Source of the DNA: an uncultured Aquimarina sp.
GTDB lineage: Bacteria; Bacteroidota; Bacteroidia; Flavobacteriales; Flavobacteriaceae
Length of the DNA stretch: 64,000 nucleotides
Direction of reading: 5' to 3'
NCBI GenBank assembly: GCA_947498595.1
Contig: CANMKX010000006.1
Coordinates: 1 to 64,000 of the forward strand
The position numbers and the translations under genes were made by a program. Each line of letters opens with the position of its first letter. Position 1 is the stretch's first letter. Shown piece by piece: positions 15,746 to 25,756 of this stretch. The notes beneath the pieces were generated by a model, which worked only from the letters and a program-made list of their open reading frames with translations, was not told the origin of the DNA and ran no database searches.

Positions 15746-15890
15746 AATCAGTAATTTAAATTGCCAGTTTTATGACAAAAATTTTAATTTTTTAAATGTT
15801 GGCAAATGTGAGAATATTTTTAGGATTCACATCATTTATAAGTATATATCAAAAATAGGACGTTTCTGTTATATATTTAACTAAATGTGA

Positions 15891-15926
15891 TAAAAAAAGA
15901 CCGCCCAATTTCTTGAGCGGTTTAGT
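15891..15926 (-). terminator. Terminator of mscL
   Basis: ACCGC/GCGGT stem with a 12-nt loop followed by seven T on the minus strand, 35 bp after the mscL stop codon. Confidence 0.75.
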
Positions 15927-15958
15927 TAAAATATGTAATGTAGCAGTTGAGCTAAGTA

Positions 15959-16378
15959 TTATTTATTTTTTAGCAAGTCTCTAATTTCAGATAATAACTC
16001 TTCTTGAGTTGGTCCAGCTGGTGGTTTAGGAGCAGCTTCTTCTTTTTTCTTAGATTTTTCGTAAGCTTTAAGCACCAAGAAAATGAAAAGTCCAACAATG
16101 ATAAAGTTAATAATAGCTTGAATTAAATTACCATATGTCATTACAGCAGCTTTGGCTTCTTTTGCAGCTGCTAATGTTGCGTATTGATTTCCGTCTAAGG
16201 AAATGAATTTTTGAGTAAAATCAGTTCCTCCAGATAATACTCCTACTATAGGCATAATAATGTCTGCAACAGCAGAACCTACAATTTTGTTAAAAGCACC
16301 TCCGATGACTACCGCAGTAGCTAGACTAACAATGTCTCCTTTTAAAAGAAAAGATTTAAAATCTTTAAAAAATCCCAT
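15959..16378 (-). CDS. mscL: Large-conductance mechanosensitive channel
   Basis: Inner-membrane emergency valve that opens under osmotic downshock. The N-terminal amphipathic helix ([15 protein letters not shown]) leads into the TM1 pore helix ([30 protein letters not shown]). A periplasmic loop follows, then TM2 ([19 protein letters not shown]) and a C-terminal helical bundle ([14 protein letters not shown]) after a Pro/Ala-rich linker. The 139-aa length is typical. Single-gene unit. Confidence 0.95.
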   Translation of the reverse strand: MGFFKDFKSFLLKGDIVSLATAVVIGGAFNKIVGSAVADIIMPIVGVLSGGTDFTQKFISLDGNQYATLAAAKEAKAAVMTYGNLIQAIINFIIVGLFIFLVLKAYEKSKKKEEAAPKPPAGPTQEELLSEIRDLLKNK

Positions 16379-16480
16379 AATTTTGTGTTTAGTTAATTAA
16401 CAATCACTAATTTAAGTAAAAAAAGAAGAAGAGGTGTAATAGGGTATAATTAAAAATAAGTATTCAGATTAACGGCCAAT

Positions 16481-17587
16481 TTATTCGATAATGCAGCGAG
16501 AAACTCTAGGAGATATAGAAGTAAGTAACTCATATGAAATAGTACCAGCACTTTCTGCAATAGCAGCGGCGGTAGCTTTGGTATCAAATATAAGAACAGG
16601 ATCTCCTTCTTTACATGAAATAGAAGTGACATCAACCATAATCATGTCCATACATACATTTCCTAAAATTGGAGCTTTTTGATTGTTAATAGTAACATAG
16701 CCTTTTTTGTTTCCATAAATTCGACTAATTCCATCTGCATGACCAATGGGAATTGTAGCGGTTATTGTTGTTGAGGTTGCAATAAAACCTCTGTTATAAC
16801 CTAAAGATTCTCCTGTGTTAAGTGTATGGATTTGCGAAATGCAAGAAGTTAATTTTGCAATAGGTTTCAAATATTGATCATGTAATGGATCATTTCCATA
16901 ACCATATAAACCAATTCCTGTACGAATCATAGAAAAATGAGCTTCAGGATAATTAAGAATACCAGATGTATTGCATTGATGCAATATTGGAGTATAGCCT
17001 ATAGCATTTGAAATTTGAGTGCTTAAATTTTTAAACGAAGCAATTTGTGCTAATGTGAAATCCTTTTCATTAATATCTTCGCTAGCTGCAAGATGAGAAA
17101 ATAAGGATGTTACTTTTATTGTATTTGTTTGTTTAATCAATACAATAAGATTTTCGATATCAGAAATATTAAAACCGAGTCTATTTAAACCTGTATTTAG
17201 TTTTAAATGTATAGGGTATTGTTTTTTATTTAGTTCCGAAGTAACTTTTATAAACTCTTTTAAGACACGTAAACTATAAATATTAGGTTCTAGATTATAA
17301 TCAATTAATCTTGCGAAATTAATCGGTTGAGGATGTAGTACTAAAATAGGAGAGGTAATACCAGCTTCTCTTAAAATAATACCTTCATTAGCATAAGCAA
17401 CAGCAAAATAATCAGTGCCGATTTTTTCTAAATGCTTAGCAACAGTAATAACATCACTTCCATAACCAGATGCTTTTACAACAGAAAGCATTTTGACATT
17501 TGAACGAGTCTTACTTTTTAAATAATTAAAGTTATGAGTAAGATTTGCTAAGTTAATTTCTAATACTGTTGCATGAGTATTATTCAT
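16481..17587 (-). CDS. alr: Alanine racemase
   Basis: PLP enzyme making D-alanine for peptidoglycan. The PLP lysine is in [10 protein letters not shown] (near residue 38), and the second catalytic base is the Tyr of [10 protein letters not shown] (about 270). [11 protein letters not shown] has His where most homologues have Tyr (GYADG), a minor variation. Length 368 aa is normal. The start overlaps the tdk stop by 8 nt, so the two are co-transcribed. Confidence 0.93.
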   Translation of the reverse strand: MNNTHATVLEINLANLTHNFNYLKSKTRSNVKMLSVVKASGYGSDVITVAKHLEKIGTDYFAVAYANEGIILREAGITSPILVLHPQPINFARLIDYNLEPNIYSLRVLKEFIKVTSELNKKQYPIHLKLNTGLNRLGFNISDIENLIVLIKQTNTIKVTSLFSHLAASEDINEKDFTLAQIASFKNLSTQISNAIGYTPILHQCNTSGILNYPEAHFSMIRTGIGLYGYGNDPLHDQYLKPIAKLTSCISQIHTLNTGESLGYNRGFIATSTTITATIPIGHADGISRIYGNKKGYVTINNQKAPILGNVCMDMIMVDVTSISCKEGDPVLIFDTKATAAAIAESAGTISYELLTSISPRVSRCIIE

Positions 17588-18233
17588 TTGTAGTCGTAGA
17601 ATTTTTAGTGTTTGAAACTTCTTGACTATTATTTACATTCATATCATTGACTTGCTCTTTTAGCATAGCCTTATAATATGCAGCACGACTCAAAGGTTCA
17701 TATTCATCTGTTTCACCCAAAAGAACCAAGTCGTCTTTTTGTGATTTTCTATAACTATATTGTGCTAAATTTCCTGTTCGAGTACATACAGCATGTACTT
17801 TCGTAACATATTCTGCAGTCGCCATTAAAGCTGGCATAGGCCCAAAAGGATTTCCTTTAAAGTCCATATCTAATCCAGCAACAATAACACGAATCCCTTT
17901 ATTTGCTAAATCGTTACAAACAGCAACAATTTCATCATCAAAAAACTGAGCTTCATCAATTCCGATAACATCACAAGTATCTGCAAGGATGCGGATATTT
18001 GCAGCAGCAGGTACAGGTGTAGATCTAATTTCATTGGCATCATGAGAAACAACCATTTCGTCATCGTAACGAGTATCTATAGCCGGTTTAAAAATTTCTA
18101 CTTTTTGTTTTGCAAATTGAGCTCGTTTTAATCTACGAATAAGTTCTTCAGTTTTACCTGAGAACATAGAACCGCAAATAACTTCGATCCACCCAAATTG
18201 CTCTTTATGATTTACTGTATTTTCGAGAAACAT
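17580..18233 (-). CDS. tdk: Thymidine kinase
   Basis: Type II thymidine kinase of nucleotide salvage. [15 protein letters not shown] is the P-loop, DEAQFF is the Walker B/catalytic region, and YSYRK after CTRTGN forms the lasso/zinc region. The start chosen is the Met of [15 protein letters not shown], the usual flavobacterial N-terminus. An in-frame extension to 18308 adds 25 unlikely residues. Forms an operon with alr. The C-terminal 20 residues are Asn/Thr/Ser-rich and not conserved. Confidence 0.92.
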   Translation of the reverse strand: MFLENTVNHKEQFGWIEVICGSMFSGKTEELIRRLKRAQFAKQKVEIFKPAIDTRYDDEMVVSHDANEIRSTPVPAAANIRILADTCDVIGIDEAQFFDDEIVAVCNDLANKGIRVIVAGLDMDFKGNPFGPMPALMATAEYVTKVHAVCTRTGNLAQYSYRKSQKDDLVLLGETDEYEPLSRAAYYKAMLKEQVNDMNVNNSQEVSNTKNSTTTNE

Positions 18234-18331
18234 TTTGTATTTTTCAGCATCAATTAAATGAGTGTCTTTATCCCCTAATAAAGACGAAGCAAAGGTATTA
18301 AAAAACAAAAACCTGATAAGGCACTCTGAAG

Positions 18332-18359
18332 AAAGTTATGAAATAACTTTGTTTTTTTT
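18332..18359 (+). terminator. Orphan terminator-like hairpin on the plus strand
   Basis: AAAGTTAT/ATAACTTT, 3-nt loop, then eight T after one G. No plus-strand gene lies upstream; only the tdk 5' end, transcribed away, is there. It could end an antisense transcript or be incidental. Confidence 0.4.
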
Positions 18360-18554
18360 GAAATAATGGCAATTATAATGGAGTTTAGAAGAGGTATGTT
18401 GAAGATTGATAGAATGATAGCGGTTTTATTAAGAGAGAATTAATTTAGAAGCATTTTTTTAATGAATAGAAAAAATGAAAGATTAATACTAGAATTTGTC
18501 ATTAAGAATACTATATAGCGACCTAAAGGAGAAATAAGAAAACTAACAAAAAAG

Positions 18555-19442
18555 ATGAAAAAGAAAATTCAAGCAGATCTGATCAGTATTGCTCACAGAA
18601 TATTAAGAGCAGGAGAACAGGTGCCCGTATCTCAATTACAAAAAGATGCTAGAGAGTTATATGAAAAATTAACACTATTGAATTTTGCTGAAACTCATTT
18701 TTCAGAAACTCAACCTACTATAGGTAATGTATATGAAGTACTAGATTTAGAAACAATAGAAATTCCTGAAACATCGATTCCAGAGCCAGTAAAAGTGATA
18801 GAAAAGATAGAGGAAATTCCACCAGTTGAAGAAAAGAAAATCATTGAAGCTAAAGAAGTAATTAAAGAGAAAGTTTCTATAGCTCCAAAGATAATTGTAG
18901 AGCCAACTCCAGCACCACCTAAAAAAGAAAAACCTGTAATAGAACCTGTTTTTGAAAAAATGGAAGAAACTATTTTAGAAGAAGAAACAGAGGCAAAACC
19001 TGAAATGATTATTGAAGCTATCAATGAACGTGTTATCGAAAAAGATATTTTTATCCCAAGAGAAGACGCAGAAGTTGCTGCTAAAAAAATAGAAGTACAA
19101 TCACTTTTTGATAAAAATGATATGGAAGATATAGGCCAACCTATATCGGATGATTTACCAGTTTTTGAAAAAGTAAATGAAATGAAACCTAGATCATTAA
19201 ACGATCGATTAAAACAGACAATTAATATTGGTTTAAATGATAGATTGGCATTTATTAAACATTTGTTTTTAGGAAGTTCTGCTGATTATAATAGAGTATT
19301 ATCACAATTAAATACTCTTAATAGTATGGAAGAGGTTGAAGGTTTTATTAATACACTAGTACGACCAGATTATAATTTTTGGGAAGGAAAGGAAGAATAC
19401 GAAGATCGATTCATGAAAATAATCAGAAACAAATTCGACTAA
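18555..19442 (+). CDS. Conserved flavobacterial hypothetical protein with acidic linker
   Basis: 295 aa in three parts. A helical N-terminus (residues 1-50, MKKKIQADLISIAHRILRAG) comes first. A long Pro/Glu/Lys/Ile-rich low-complexity linker (about 65-195) follows. The conserved C-terminus of about 80 aa (SLNDRLKQTINIGLNDRLAFIKHLF to the end) ends in FWEGKEEYEDRFM. No catalytic motif or membrane segment is visible. The layout suggests a flexible tether between two binding modules. Followed closely by a DoxX-like gene and rsmI on the same strand, perhaps co-transcribed. Confidence 0.75.
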   Translation: MKKKIQADLISIAHRILRAGEQVPVSQLQKDARELYEKLTLLNFAETHFSETQPTIGNVYEVLDLETIEIPETSIPEPVKVIEKIEEIPPVEEKKIIEAKEVIKEKVSIAPKIIVEPTPAPPKKEKPVIEPVFEKMEETILEEETEAKPEMIIEAINERVIEKDIFIPREDAEVAAKKIEVQSLFDKNDMEDIGQPISDDLPVFEKVNEMKPRSLNDRLKQTINIGLNDRLAFIKHLFLGSSADYNRVLSQLNTLNSMEEVEGFINTLVRPDYNFWEGKEEYEDRFMKIIRNKFD

Positions 19443-19460
19443 GGTTAAAAAAATAAAGTT

Positions 19461-19826
19461 ATGAAGATTGTTTATTGGATATTAACAGTAGTATTTTGGA
19501 CATCAACAGTAGTATTGTGTGGGATTATGCTATATTCTGCCCAGATGTATTTTAGAAACACAGCTATGGTTGAAGGTTTTTTTAAAAGCATGAGTTATCC
19601 TACTTATATTGTAATACCATTGGCAATAGCTAAAGTATTGGCAGTAATCGCTATTTTAACAAATAAGGTAAAATGGATTAAAGAATGGGCATATGCAGGA
19701 ATCTTTTTTGATTTGATATTAGCTAGTGCAGCGCATGAATATGCCGGACATTCTATAGGATTATCAGTTTACGGAATTATAATATTCGTAATTTCGTACG
19801 CTACAGGAAAAATAGTACGACCATAA
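19461..19826 (+). CDS. DoxX-like membrane protein
   Basis: 121 aa with four transmembrane segments (about 3-25, 48-66, 74-90, 97-116). Small-membrane-protein pattern close to DoxX_3/DoxX-like proteins, with AAHEYAGHSIG between TM3 and TM4. Function unknown. Its stop codon directly abuts the rsmI ATG, implying translational coupling. Confidence 0.75.
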   Translation: MKIVYWILTVVFWTSTVVLCGIMLYSAQMYFRNTAMVEGFFKSMSYPTYIVIPLAIAKVLAVIAILTNKVKWIKEWAYAGIFFDLILASAAHEYAGHSIGLSVYGIIIFVISYATGKIVRP

Positions 19827-20498
19827 ATGAGTAAATTATACTTAGTACCAACACCCATTGGAAATTTAGAAGATATGACTTTTAGAGCAATACGTGTTCT
19901 AAAAGAAGTAGATGTAATACTAGCAGAAGATACTAGAACTAGTGGTAAATTGCTGAAACACTTCGAGATTAACACACAAATGTATAGTCATCATATGCAC
20001 AATGAGCATAAAACAATAGATGGCTTAATAAGTAAGTTGCAAGGAGGAGAGACAATAGCATTGATAAGTGATGCAGGAACTCCTGCTATAAGTGACCCAG
20101 GTTTTTTATTAACTAGAGCGTGTGTTGCAGCTGGTATTGATGTAGAATGTTTACCAGGGGCAACAGCATTTGTACCAGCATTAGTGAATAGTGGGTTACC
20201 AAATGATAAGTTTGTCTTTGAAGGTTTTTTGCCAGTTAAAAAAGGAAGACAAACAAGGTTGAAAATTTTGGCAGAAGAAACACGCACAATGATTTTTTAT
20301 GAATCACCTCATAAGTTAATAAAAACATTAAAAAACTTTGCAACGTTTTTTGGAGAAGAACGGTCTGTATCAGTTTCTAGAGAACTATCTAAATTACATG
20401 AAGAAACCGTTAGAGGTACGGCGATAGAAGTATTACAGCATTTTGAAAAAAAACCTCCAAAAGGTGAAATCGTAATTATAGTTGGAGGATATAAATAA
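19827..20498 (+). CDS. rsmI: 16S rRNA (cytidine1402-2'-O)-methyltransferase
   Basis: SAM-dependent methyltransferase of the tetrapyrrole-methylase fold that modifies C1402 of 16S rRNA in the decoding centre. LYLVPTPIGNLEDMTFRA is the family's N-terminal signature, ALISDAGTPAISDPG is the SAM loop, and PGATAFVPAL and FEGFLP follow. 223 aa, the usual flavobacterial length. Confidence 0.95.
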   Translation: MSKLYLVPTPIGNLEDMTFRAIRVLKEVDVILAEDTRTSGKLLKHFEINTQMYSHHMHNEHKTIDGLISKLQGGETIALISDAGTPAISDPGFLLTRACVAAGIDVECLPGATAFVPALVNSGLPNDKFVFEGFLPVKKGRQTRLKILAEETRTMIFYESPHKLIKTLKNFATFFGEERSVSVSRELSKLHEETVRGTAIEVLQHFEKKPPKGEIVIIVGGYK

Positions 20499-20557
20499 AT
20501 ATGTAACAGTTTTTAATATACGATACTGATATTATATAGATATAAAACAACATTGAT

Positions 20558-21265
20558 GTGAGTATTTTAAAAAGGACATATGATTATTCTTTAATCATTA
20601 TAGCATTAATAGTTATAATGATGTGGCAATTACCTTATTTTGGATGGATTCAATATCCTTTTAGATTGTTAGGAACATGGTTTCATGAAATGGGACATGG
20701 ATTGGCAGCATTACTTGTAGGAGGAACCTTTGAGCATCTCGAAATTTATGATAATGGAGGAGGTGTTGCTTTTACAACGGTTAATACCAGTTATCTACCG
20801 TATAACTTAGCAAGAGCATTTACTGGAGCAGGAGGTTTGTTAGGACCAGCAATAGGAGGAGCTATTTTAATAATAGCAGCAAAAAGAGAAAAAACAGCGA
20901 TGATTGCCCTTAGAGTCTTAATTGCTATTATGATATTTTCATTATTGTTTTGGATTCGATCTTTGTGGGGAATAATAACGATAGGTAGTTTTAGTGTACT
21001 ATTAATTTTTATCAGTGTATTAAAATATAGAAAGCTAGAAATAATCGCCTTATTGTTTTTAGGGGTGCAATGTATTATAAGTACATATAGGCAATTAGAT
21101 TATTTGTTTACTAAAGAATTCGAAAGAAATGGAAGAATCCTAAACTCAGATACGCAAAATATAGCAGAAAATACTTTTGGAACCTATTGGATATGGGCAA
21201 TTGTAATTGTTGCGATTAGCATTTATTTAGTTTGGAAAAGTATTAAGTATTATTATAAGAAATAA
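20558..21265 (+). CDS. M50-family-like membrane protein (M50B peptidase-like)
   Basis: 235 aa. Several hydrophobic segments flank HEMGHG (about residues 43-48), the HExxH-type zinc motif of site-2/M50 proteases. GGLLGPAIGGAILI (about 90-105) and later helices follow. M50B-like proteins are annotated as zinc metallopeptidases, but activity is rarely shown. The second metal-ligand motif (NxxPxxxxDG) is not clear, so it may be non-catalytic. The start is GTG; the nearby ATG is out of frame. Confidence 0.75.
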   Translation: MSILKRTYDYSLIIIALIVIMMWQLPYFGWIQYPFRLLGTWFHEMGHGLAALLVGGTFEHLEIYDNGGGVAFTTVNTSYLPYNLARAFTGAGGLLGPAIGGAILIIAAKREKTAMIALRVLIAIMIFSLLFWIRSLWGIITIGSFSVLLIFISVLKYRKLEIIALLFLGVQCIISTYRQLDYLFTKEFERNGRILNSDTQNIAENTFGTYWIWAIVIVAISIYLVWKSIKYYYKK

Positions 21266-21273
21266 TTAAAAAT

Positions 21274-21305
21274 AAAAGCTTCAAGAAATCTCTTGAAGCT
21301 TTTAT
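21274..21305. terminator. Bidirectional terminator
   Basis: AAAAGCTTCAAGA/TCTTGAAGCTTTT stem between two convergent genes, with T-runs usable on both strands. Confidence 0.85.
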
Positions 21306-21330
21306 TTTATAGTATATAGAATAAAATTGG

Positions 21331-21921
21331 TTATAGGTGTTTTCCTTTTTCCCAACCATGTTTTCCTAAATATTGATTACCTGACTCAACAGCACCTTCT
21401 TCTATTGATGTTCCCATAGAATCGTTCCAGCGATTTAAATAACCAAATAAAGAAATAACACCAAGCATTTCTACGATTTCACCTTCATCCCAATATTTAT
21501 AAAGCTCTTCTTTAATTGCAGCATCAACAGCATTAGGAACTAGAGTTGCTGCTAATGAAAAATCTAAAGCAGCTCGCTCAGCATCACTAAAAGCAGGATG
21601 TGTCTTGTATTCCCAAATGTTGTCTAATTGCTCTTGTTCTGCACCGTAACGCTCAGCAGCTCTAATAGCGTGAGCTTGACAATAACGACATCCAGTAGCA
21701 TTACTACTTACCCAAGCAATCATACGTTTTAATGCAGAAGTAACCCTTCCTTCATTAGCCATTACAGCTTTGTTAAGATTGATAAAAGCTTTTGATATGG
21801 CGGGACGACGTTGCATCGTTAAAACAGAGTTAGGGCAAAAACCTAACGTTTCATTAAAAAATTCTGCTAATTCTTGCGTTTCTTTATCGTGATCGGCAGA
21901 TAGTGGAGTTACTAAAGGCAT
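21331..21921 (-). CDS. Carboxymuconolactone decarboxylase/AhpD-like peroxidase-related protein
   Basis: 196-aa all-helical protein of the CMD/AhpD superfamily. CRYCQAHAIRAAERYG (about 79-94) carries the CxxC and downstream His characteristic of the redox-active subgroup, which supports a thiol peroxidase or disulfide role. FGYLNRWNDSMG near the C-terminus is common to the uncharacterised peroxidase-related group. Single-gene unit. Confidence 0.85.
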   Translation of the reverse strand: MPLVTPLSADHDKETQELAEFFNETLGFCPNSVLTMQRRPAISKAFINLNKAVMANEGRVTSALKRMIAWVSSNATGCRYCQAHAIRAAERYGAEQEQLDNIWEYKTHPAFSDAERAALDFSLAATLVPNAVDAAIKEELYKYWDEGEIVEMLGVISLFGYLNRWNDSMGTSIEEGAVESGNQYLGKHGWEKGKHL

Positions 21922-22069
21922 AATGTTTATGTGTCTTTTATTAAATTTCTTTTTCTATTCGGGAAATTACAAAAAAAGAAGCGTATGATTTAATTATGTT
22001 TTAAAATCTTTTGTAAGATAACTATTGTTGTTTTTGTATTTTGTCACTTCCTGATTTAATTTTAATACT

Positions 22070-23776
22070 ATGCGCTGGACGTTTAAGCCGATACCTTCAA
22101 TAGAAACAATCAATCATTTAGTTGATGTATTACAAATAGATACAGCTATAGCGACATTGCTCGTACAGCGAGGAATAACATCTTTTGATGCTGCAAAAAG
22201 ATTTTTTAGACCAACGTTAGAAGACCTCCATGATCCTTTTTTAATGAAAGATATGGATAAGGCAGTAGCAAGAATTAAGAAGGCATTTGTAGCAGGAGAA
22301 CGTATAATGGTATATGGAGATTACGATGTTGATGGAACTACAGCAGTAGCACTAATGGCTTCGTATTTACAAAACCATTATTCAAACATAGAAACATATA
22401 TACCGGATCGTTATACTGAAGGATATGGCATTTCTTATAAAGGGATAGAATATGCTCATGATAATGAGATAACATTAATTATAGCGCTAGATTGCGGAAT
22501 AAAAGCAGTAGATAAAGTAGCTTGTGCTAAAGAAAAAGGAATTGATTTTATTATTTGTGATCACCATAGACCTGGAGAAATTATTCCTGAAGCAGTAGCT
22601 GTTTTAGATCCAAAAAGAAATGATTGCTCATATCCATATAAAGAATTATGTGGTTGTGGAGTTGGTTTTAAATTAATACAAGCCTTATCTACGAATTTTG
22701 AAGAAACTATAGAAGACTTAATACCTTATTTAGATTTAGTAGCTACAGCAATAGGAGCTGATATTGTTCCTATAACAGGAGAAAATAGAATATTAGCATA
22801 TTATGGTTTAAAAGTTATTCGTGAAAAGCCAAGAACAGGGTTTAAAGCGATTATAAAGGAAATGAAAAGGCCAATAACAACAATTACAGATGTTGTATTT
22901 ACGATAGCTCCAAGAATTAATGCCGCAGGTAGAATGAAGCACGGAATTCATGCAGTAAAATTGTTAACAGAGGAAAATATAGAAACTGCCATTGAATTTG
23001 CATCTGAGATCGAGAATTATAATAATAATAGAAAAGAAAAAGATCAATTAATAACAAAAGAAGCATTAACACAAATTGAAGAGAATAATGACATAAATAA
23101 GTACACGACTGTTGTATACGATCCTAATTGGCATAAAGGTGTGATTGGTATTGTTGCTTCTAGATTAATAGAAACATATTATAGACCAACATTAGTTTTT
23201 ACCAAAAGCGGAGATAAATTTGCAGCATCTGCCAGATCAGTAAAAGGTTTTGATGTTTATGAAGCCTTAGAAGCGTGTTCAGAATTTATAGAACAATTTG
23301 GAGGACATAAATATGCCGCTGGATTAACATTGAAAGAGGATCAATTCGAAAATTTTAAAAACAAATTTGAAGAAGTTGTAGGTAAAACAATAGATAAAAA
23401 ATTACTAATGCCAGAAATAACATTAGATATACCTCTAGATTTTGATAAGATAACTCCTAGATTTTACCGAATTTTAAAACAATTTGCTCCTTTTGGACCT
23501 AATAATATGGCTCCTATATTCATGAGTAAAAACATATACGATTCAGGTCATGCTAATGGAATAGGTGAGGATGAAAAACATTTAAAATGTAAATTGTATC
23601 AAAAACAGAATGAAATATCATTTAATGCTATAGGTTTTAATTTAGGTAATAAAACATCATTGCTAGAAAATAAAAAAACTGTAAAAATTGCATATCATAT
23701 TGATGAAAATGTATGGAAAGGGATTACAAGTTTACAATTACGATTAAAAGATATAAAAGAAAATACTTTTATTTAG
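22070..23776 (+). CDS. recJ: Single-stranded-DNA-specific exonuclease RecJ
   Basis: 5'-3' exonuclease in recombination and mismatch repair. DHH-family motifs appear in order: VYGDYDVDGTTAV (about 82-94), LDCGIKAVD, CDHHRPGE (about 165), LDLVATAIGADIVP, and the DHHA1 region with SARSVKGFDVYEAL and GGHKYAAG. A C-terminal OB domain closes the 568-aa protein. Mn ligands appear intact. Confidence 0.95.
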   Translation: MRWTFKPIPSIETINHLVDVLQIDTAIATLLVQRGITSFDAAKRFFRPTLEDLHDPFLMKDMDKAVARIKKAFVAGERIMVYGDYDVDGTTAVALMASYLQNHYSNIETYIPDRYTEGYGISYKGIEYAHDNEITLIIALDCGIKAVDKVACAKEKGIDFIICDHHRPGEIIPEAVAVLDPKRNDCSYPYKELCGCGVGFKLIQALSTNFEETIEDLIPYLDLVATAIGADIVPITGENRILAYYGLKVIREKPRTGFKAIIKEMKRPITTITDVVFTIAPRINAAGRMKHGIHAVKLLTEENIETAIEFASEIENYNNNRKEKDQLITKEALTQIEENNDINKYTTVVYDPNWHKGVIGIVASRLIETYYRPTLVFTKSGDKFAASARSVKGFDVYEALEACSEFIEQFGGHKYAAGLTLKEDQFENFKNKFEEVVGKTIDKKLLMPEITLDIPLDFDKITPRFYRILKQFAPFGPNNMAPIFMSKNIYDSGHANGIGEDEKHLKCKLYQKQNEISFNAIGFNLGNKTSLLENKKTVKIAYHIDENVWKGITSLQLRLKDIKENTFI

Positions 23777-23820
23777 ATTAATTATAAATAATACTTATTT
23801 TTGAATTAAAAAAAATAAGA

Positions 23821-24174
23821 ATGAGTAGTATTGATAAAATATATGCGAATGATTTTGGAATTTCTTTTTATTGGAGAAAGAAAGGAAATGTAGCAGAAAA
23901 TAAAGTACAATTAATTTTTAGGGATACAGGTTTTTTACTTACGTTAAGTGAATTAAAGGATTTTTCAAAATCTTGTGCAGCAACATTAACATCTATTAAT
24001 TGTAAAGATTGTATCTATAAAAGTAGCTGTAAATCATTATTATTGAGAACACCTTCAGAAAAAATAGACTTAGCAGTAAACCATAACGAACTACTTCAGA
24101 TTAATGAATTAATTAAAGGAACAATTTTTAACGTAGAGTTAAAACACTGGATTAAGAATTTATGCGCTAATTAA
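23821..24174 (+). CDS. Conserved hypothetical protein with Cys motif
   Basis: 117 aa, soluble, unrecognised. A Cys-rich stretch (CKDCIYKSSCKS, about residues 61-72) may bind metal. It follows recJ by about 45 bp and may be co-transcribed. Its 3' end overlaps the convergent hydrolase gene by 8 nt. The reading frame is supported by regular codon use and a start just after recJ. Confidence 0.7.
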   Translation: MSSIDKIYANDFGISFYWRKKGNVAENKVQLIFRDTGFLLTLSELKDFSKSCAATLTSINCKDCIYKSSCKSLLLRTPSEKIDLAVNHNELLQINELIKGTIFNVELKHWIKNLCAN

Positions 24175-25105
24175 AAAAGTCAAAAAGAATTTCGTTAATT
24201 TCTTGATACTTTGTTTCTTGGATAAAATGTTTTTCGTCTATTAAATGCACATTTTTTCGGCTTATATTAAAAGCTTTCATAACCTTAGTTTGTTGAGGTG
24301 GCCATTGTAACATTGTATCATGAATTCCCCATATTACAGCAACAGGAACGGTAATGTTATAAAATGTCTCTGTATAATCAGGTAAATCATTACATGTTTG
24401 TGTAAAGAAATAATACATACCTAATGTTTTTCCTTCTTTTAAAGGAGCTTTGTAGCCTTCAAGATCAATTTCGTTTAACGTGTTTTTTTGTAATCCATCC
24501 TTAAATAATAAAGATAATAATGTGTTAGTTGTGACACCGTTTCGATATGCCCACATAGATGTTTTTGCAAAAGCACCAGGTTTCATACGTACCGGAGGGT
24601 AGAAACCTTCATCATTAATAACTGTATTAAGGATAACTAATTTGTTGATTCTATCAGGAGCTTGTTTAAATAATTCCCAAGTCCATAAACCACCAGCATC
24701 ATGAACAACATGAGACCATGAGTCAACAGCTAAAAAGTCCATTAATTCTATGATTCTTCGAGCATGATTTTGCTCGCTATAGATTTCGTAACCATCTGGA
24801 GAATCACTAGCCCCAAAACCAAGCATATCCGGAACGATAATTCGATATCCTTGATTGACCAATCCATTTAACATTTTTCGATATAACCAACCAGAAGTAG
24901 GGACACCATGTAATAATAAAACAACAGGCCCTGTTCTACTACCTTTATCAACATATTTGATATTCCCTTCATCAGTATAAAAAGTTTTTTGAATATCTTT
25001 AAATTGATCATAAGTGATTTGACCTTTTACATTGGATGGTGCTTTTTTTTGAGTTCCACATCCTATTAGCATTAAACCAATTAATAACAAAATTATCTTT
25101 TTCAT
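24167..25105 (-). CDS. Alpha/beta hydrolase lipoprotein (haloalkane dehalogenase/epoxide hydrolase-like)
   Basis: 312-aa lipoprotein (MKKIILLLIGLMLIGC, lipobox LIGC). Alpha/beta-hydrolase motifs: LLLHGVPTSGWLYR (HGxP oxyanion region), VVHDAGGLW with an Asp nucleophile (VxHDxGG), as in haloalkane dehalogenases and epoxide hydrolases rather than Ser esterases, and His in DEKHFIQE. Substrate unknown. The start was placed at the signal-peptide Met; an in-frame extension to 25192 adds an implausible 29 residues. Confidence 0.85.
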   Translation of the reverse strand: MKKIILLLIGLMLIGCGTQKKAPSNVKGQITYDQFKDIQKTFYTDEGNIKYVDKGSRTGPVVLLLHGVPTSGWLYRKMLNGLVNQGYRIIVPDMLGFGASDSPDGYEIYSEQNHARRIIELMDFLAVDSWSHVVHDAGGLWTWELFKQAPDRINKLVILNTVINDEGFYPPVRMKPGAFAKTSMWAYRNGVTTNTLLSLLFKDGLQKNTLNEIDLEGYKAPLKEGKTLGMYYFFTQTCNDLPDYTETFYNITVPVAVIWGIHDTMLQWPPQQTKVMKAFNISRKNVHLIDEKHFIQETKYQEINEILFDFFN

Positions 25106-25258
25106 GTCTACCGAAATTAGGAATGTGCTAGATTTAGAATTAAACGAATTACGAATATAAGCTAAAGTATAAAATATTGTTAGTATACCCAAGTATAGCT
25201 ATTGAGTCGTAATACTATATAAAACATAAAAAGTTATTTGGAGAAAACTTGTAAATCG

Positions 25259-25717
25259 TTAAAATATTGTAAGAATCTCTATTTCTTTCCCGTTGAAAAG
25301 AACACGATCCCCAGTCTTTTTACCGATTAATATTTTACCTATCGGAGTATTTGCTGCGATAGCGTAAAAAACAATAGAATCAATAACGAATTTCCCTGCA
25401 GAAATACCAATATAATAATTTGAAGAAGAGGTGTAGACTACACTTCCTAAATGAATATGGTCTGAATTCATTTGGAAGTTAATTCTCGAAACTATTTGCT
25501 GTAGTTTTTGTACTTCAGCTAATTGTTGTCCGGCTTTCTCTCTCTCAAGTTGAAGCATAGCTCTACCTGTCTCGTGTTTATCACCAGCTGTACTCTTTGT
25601 TTCAGAAGTTAAAGCTTCTTGAACATGCGTAATGGTGTGATTAATTCGAGATAAGCGATCGTTTATAGTCGTAACACAAAAGGTATATAACTGCTCCTTA
25701 ATAGTATCTGGATTCAT
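25259..25717 (-). CDS. GreA/GreB-like C-terminal domain protein
   Basis: 152 aa. The N-terminal coiled coil (about 10-80) is followed by a domain resembling the GreA/GreB C-terminal FKBP-like fold (LGSVVYTSSSNYYIGISAGKF, then NTPIGKILIGKKTGDRV, about 95-140). SPIGKxLLGKxxGD is the hallmark of that domain. True GreA has acidic residues at the coiled-coil tip; here the turn reads SETKSTAGDKHETG, so transcript-cleavage activity is uncertain. It may bind RNA polymerase without cleavage activity. Downstream of the dioxygenase gene by about 40 bp. Confidence 0.75.
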   Translation of the reverse strand: MNPDTIKEQLYTFCVTTINDRLSRINHTITHVQEALTSETKSTAGDKHETGRAMLQLEREKAGQQLAEVQKLQQIVSRINFQMNSDHIHLGSVVYTSSSNYYIGISAGKFVIDSIVFYAIAANTPIGKILIGKKTGDRVLFNGKEIEILTIF

Positions 25718-25756
25718 AAATAGATAAAATGAATAGAACAGCTAGAATACGAAAAA

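Noticed and set aside
15312..15884. 190-aa plus-strand ORF opposite asd
   Set aside because: Antisense shadow of asd; asd motifs are complete on the minus strand.
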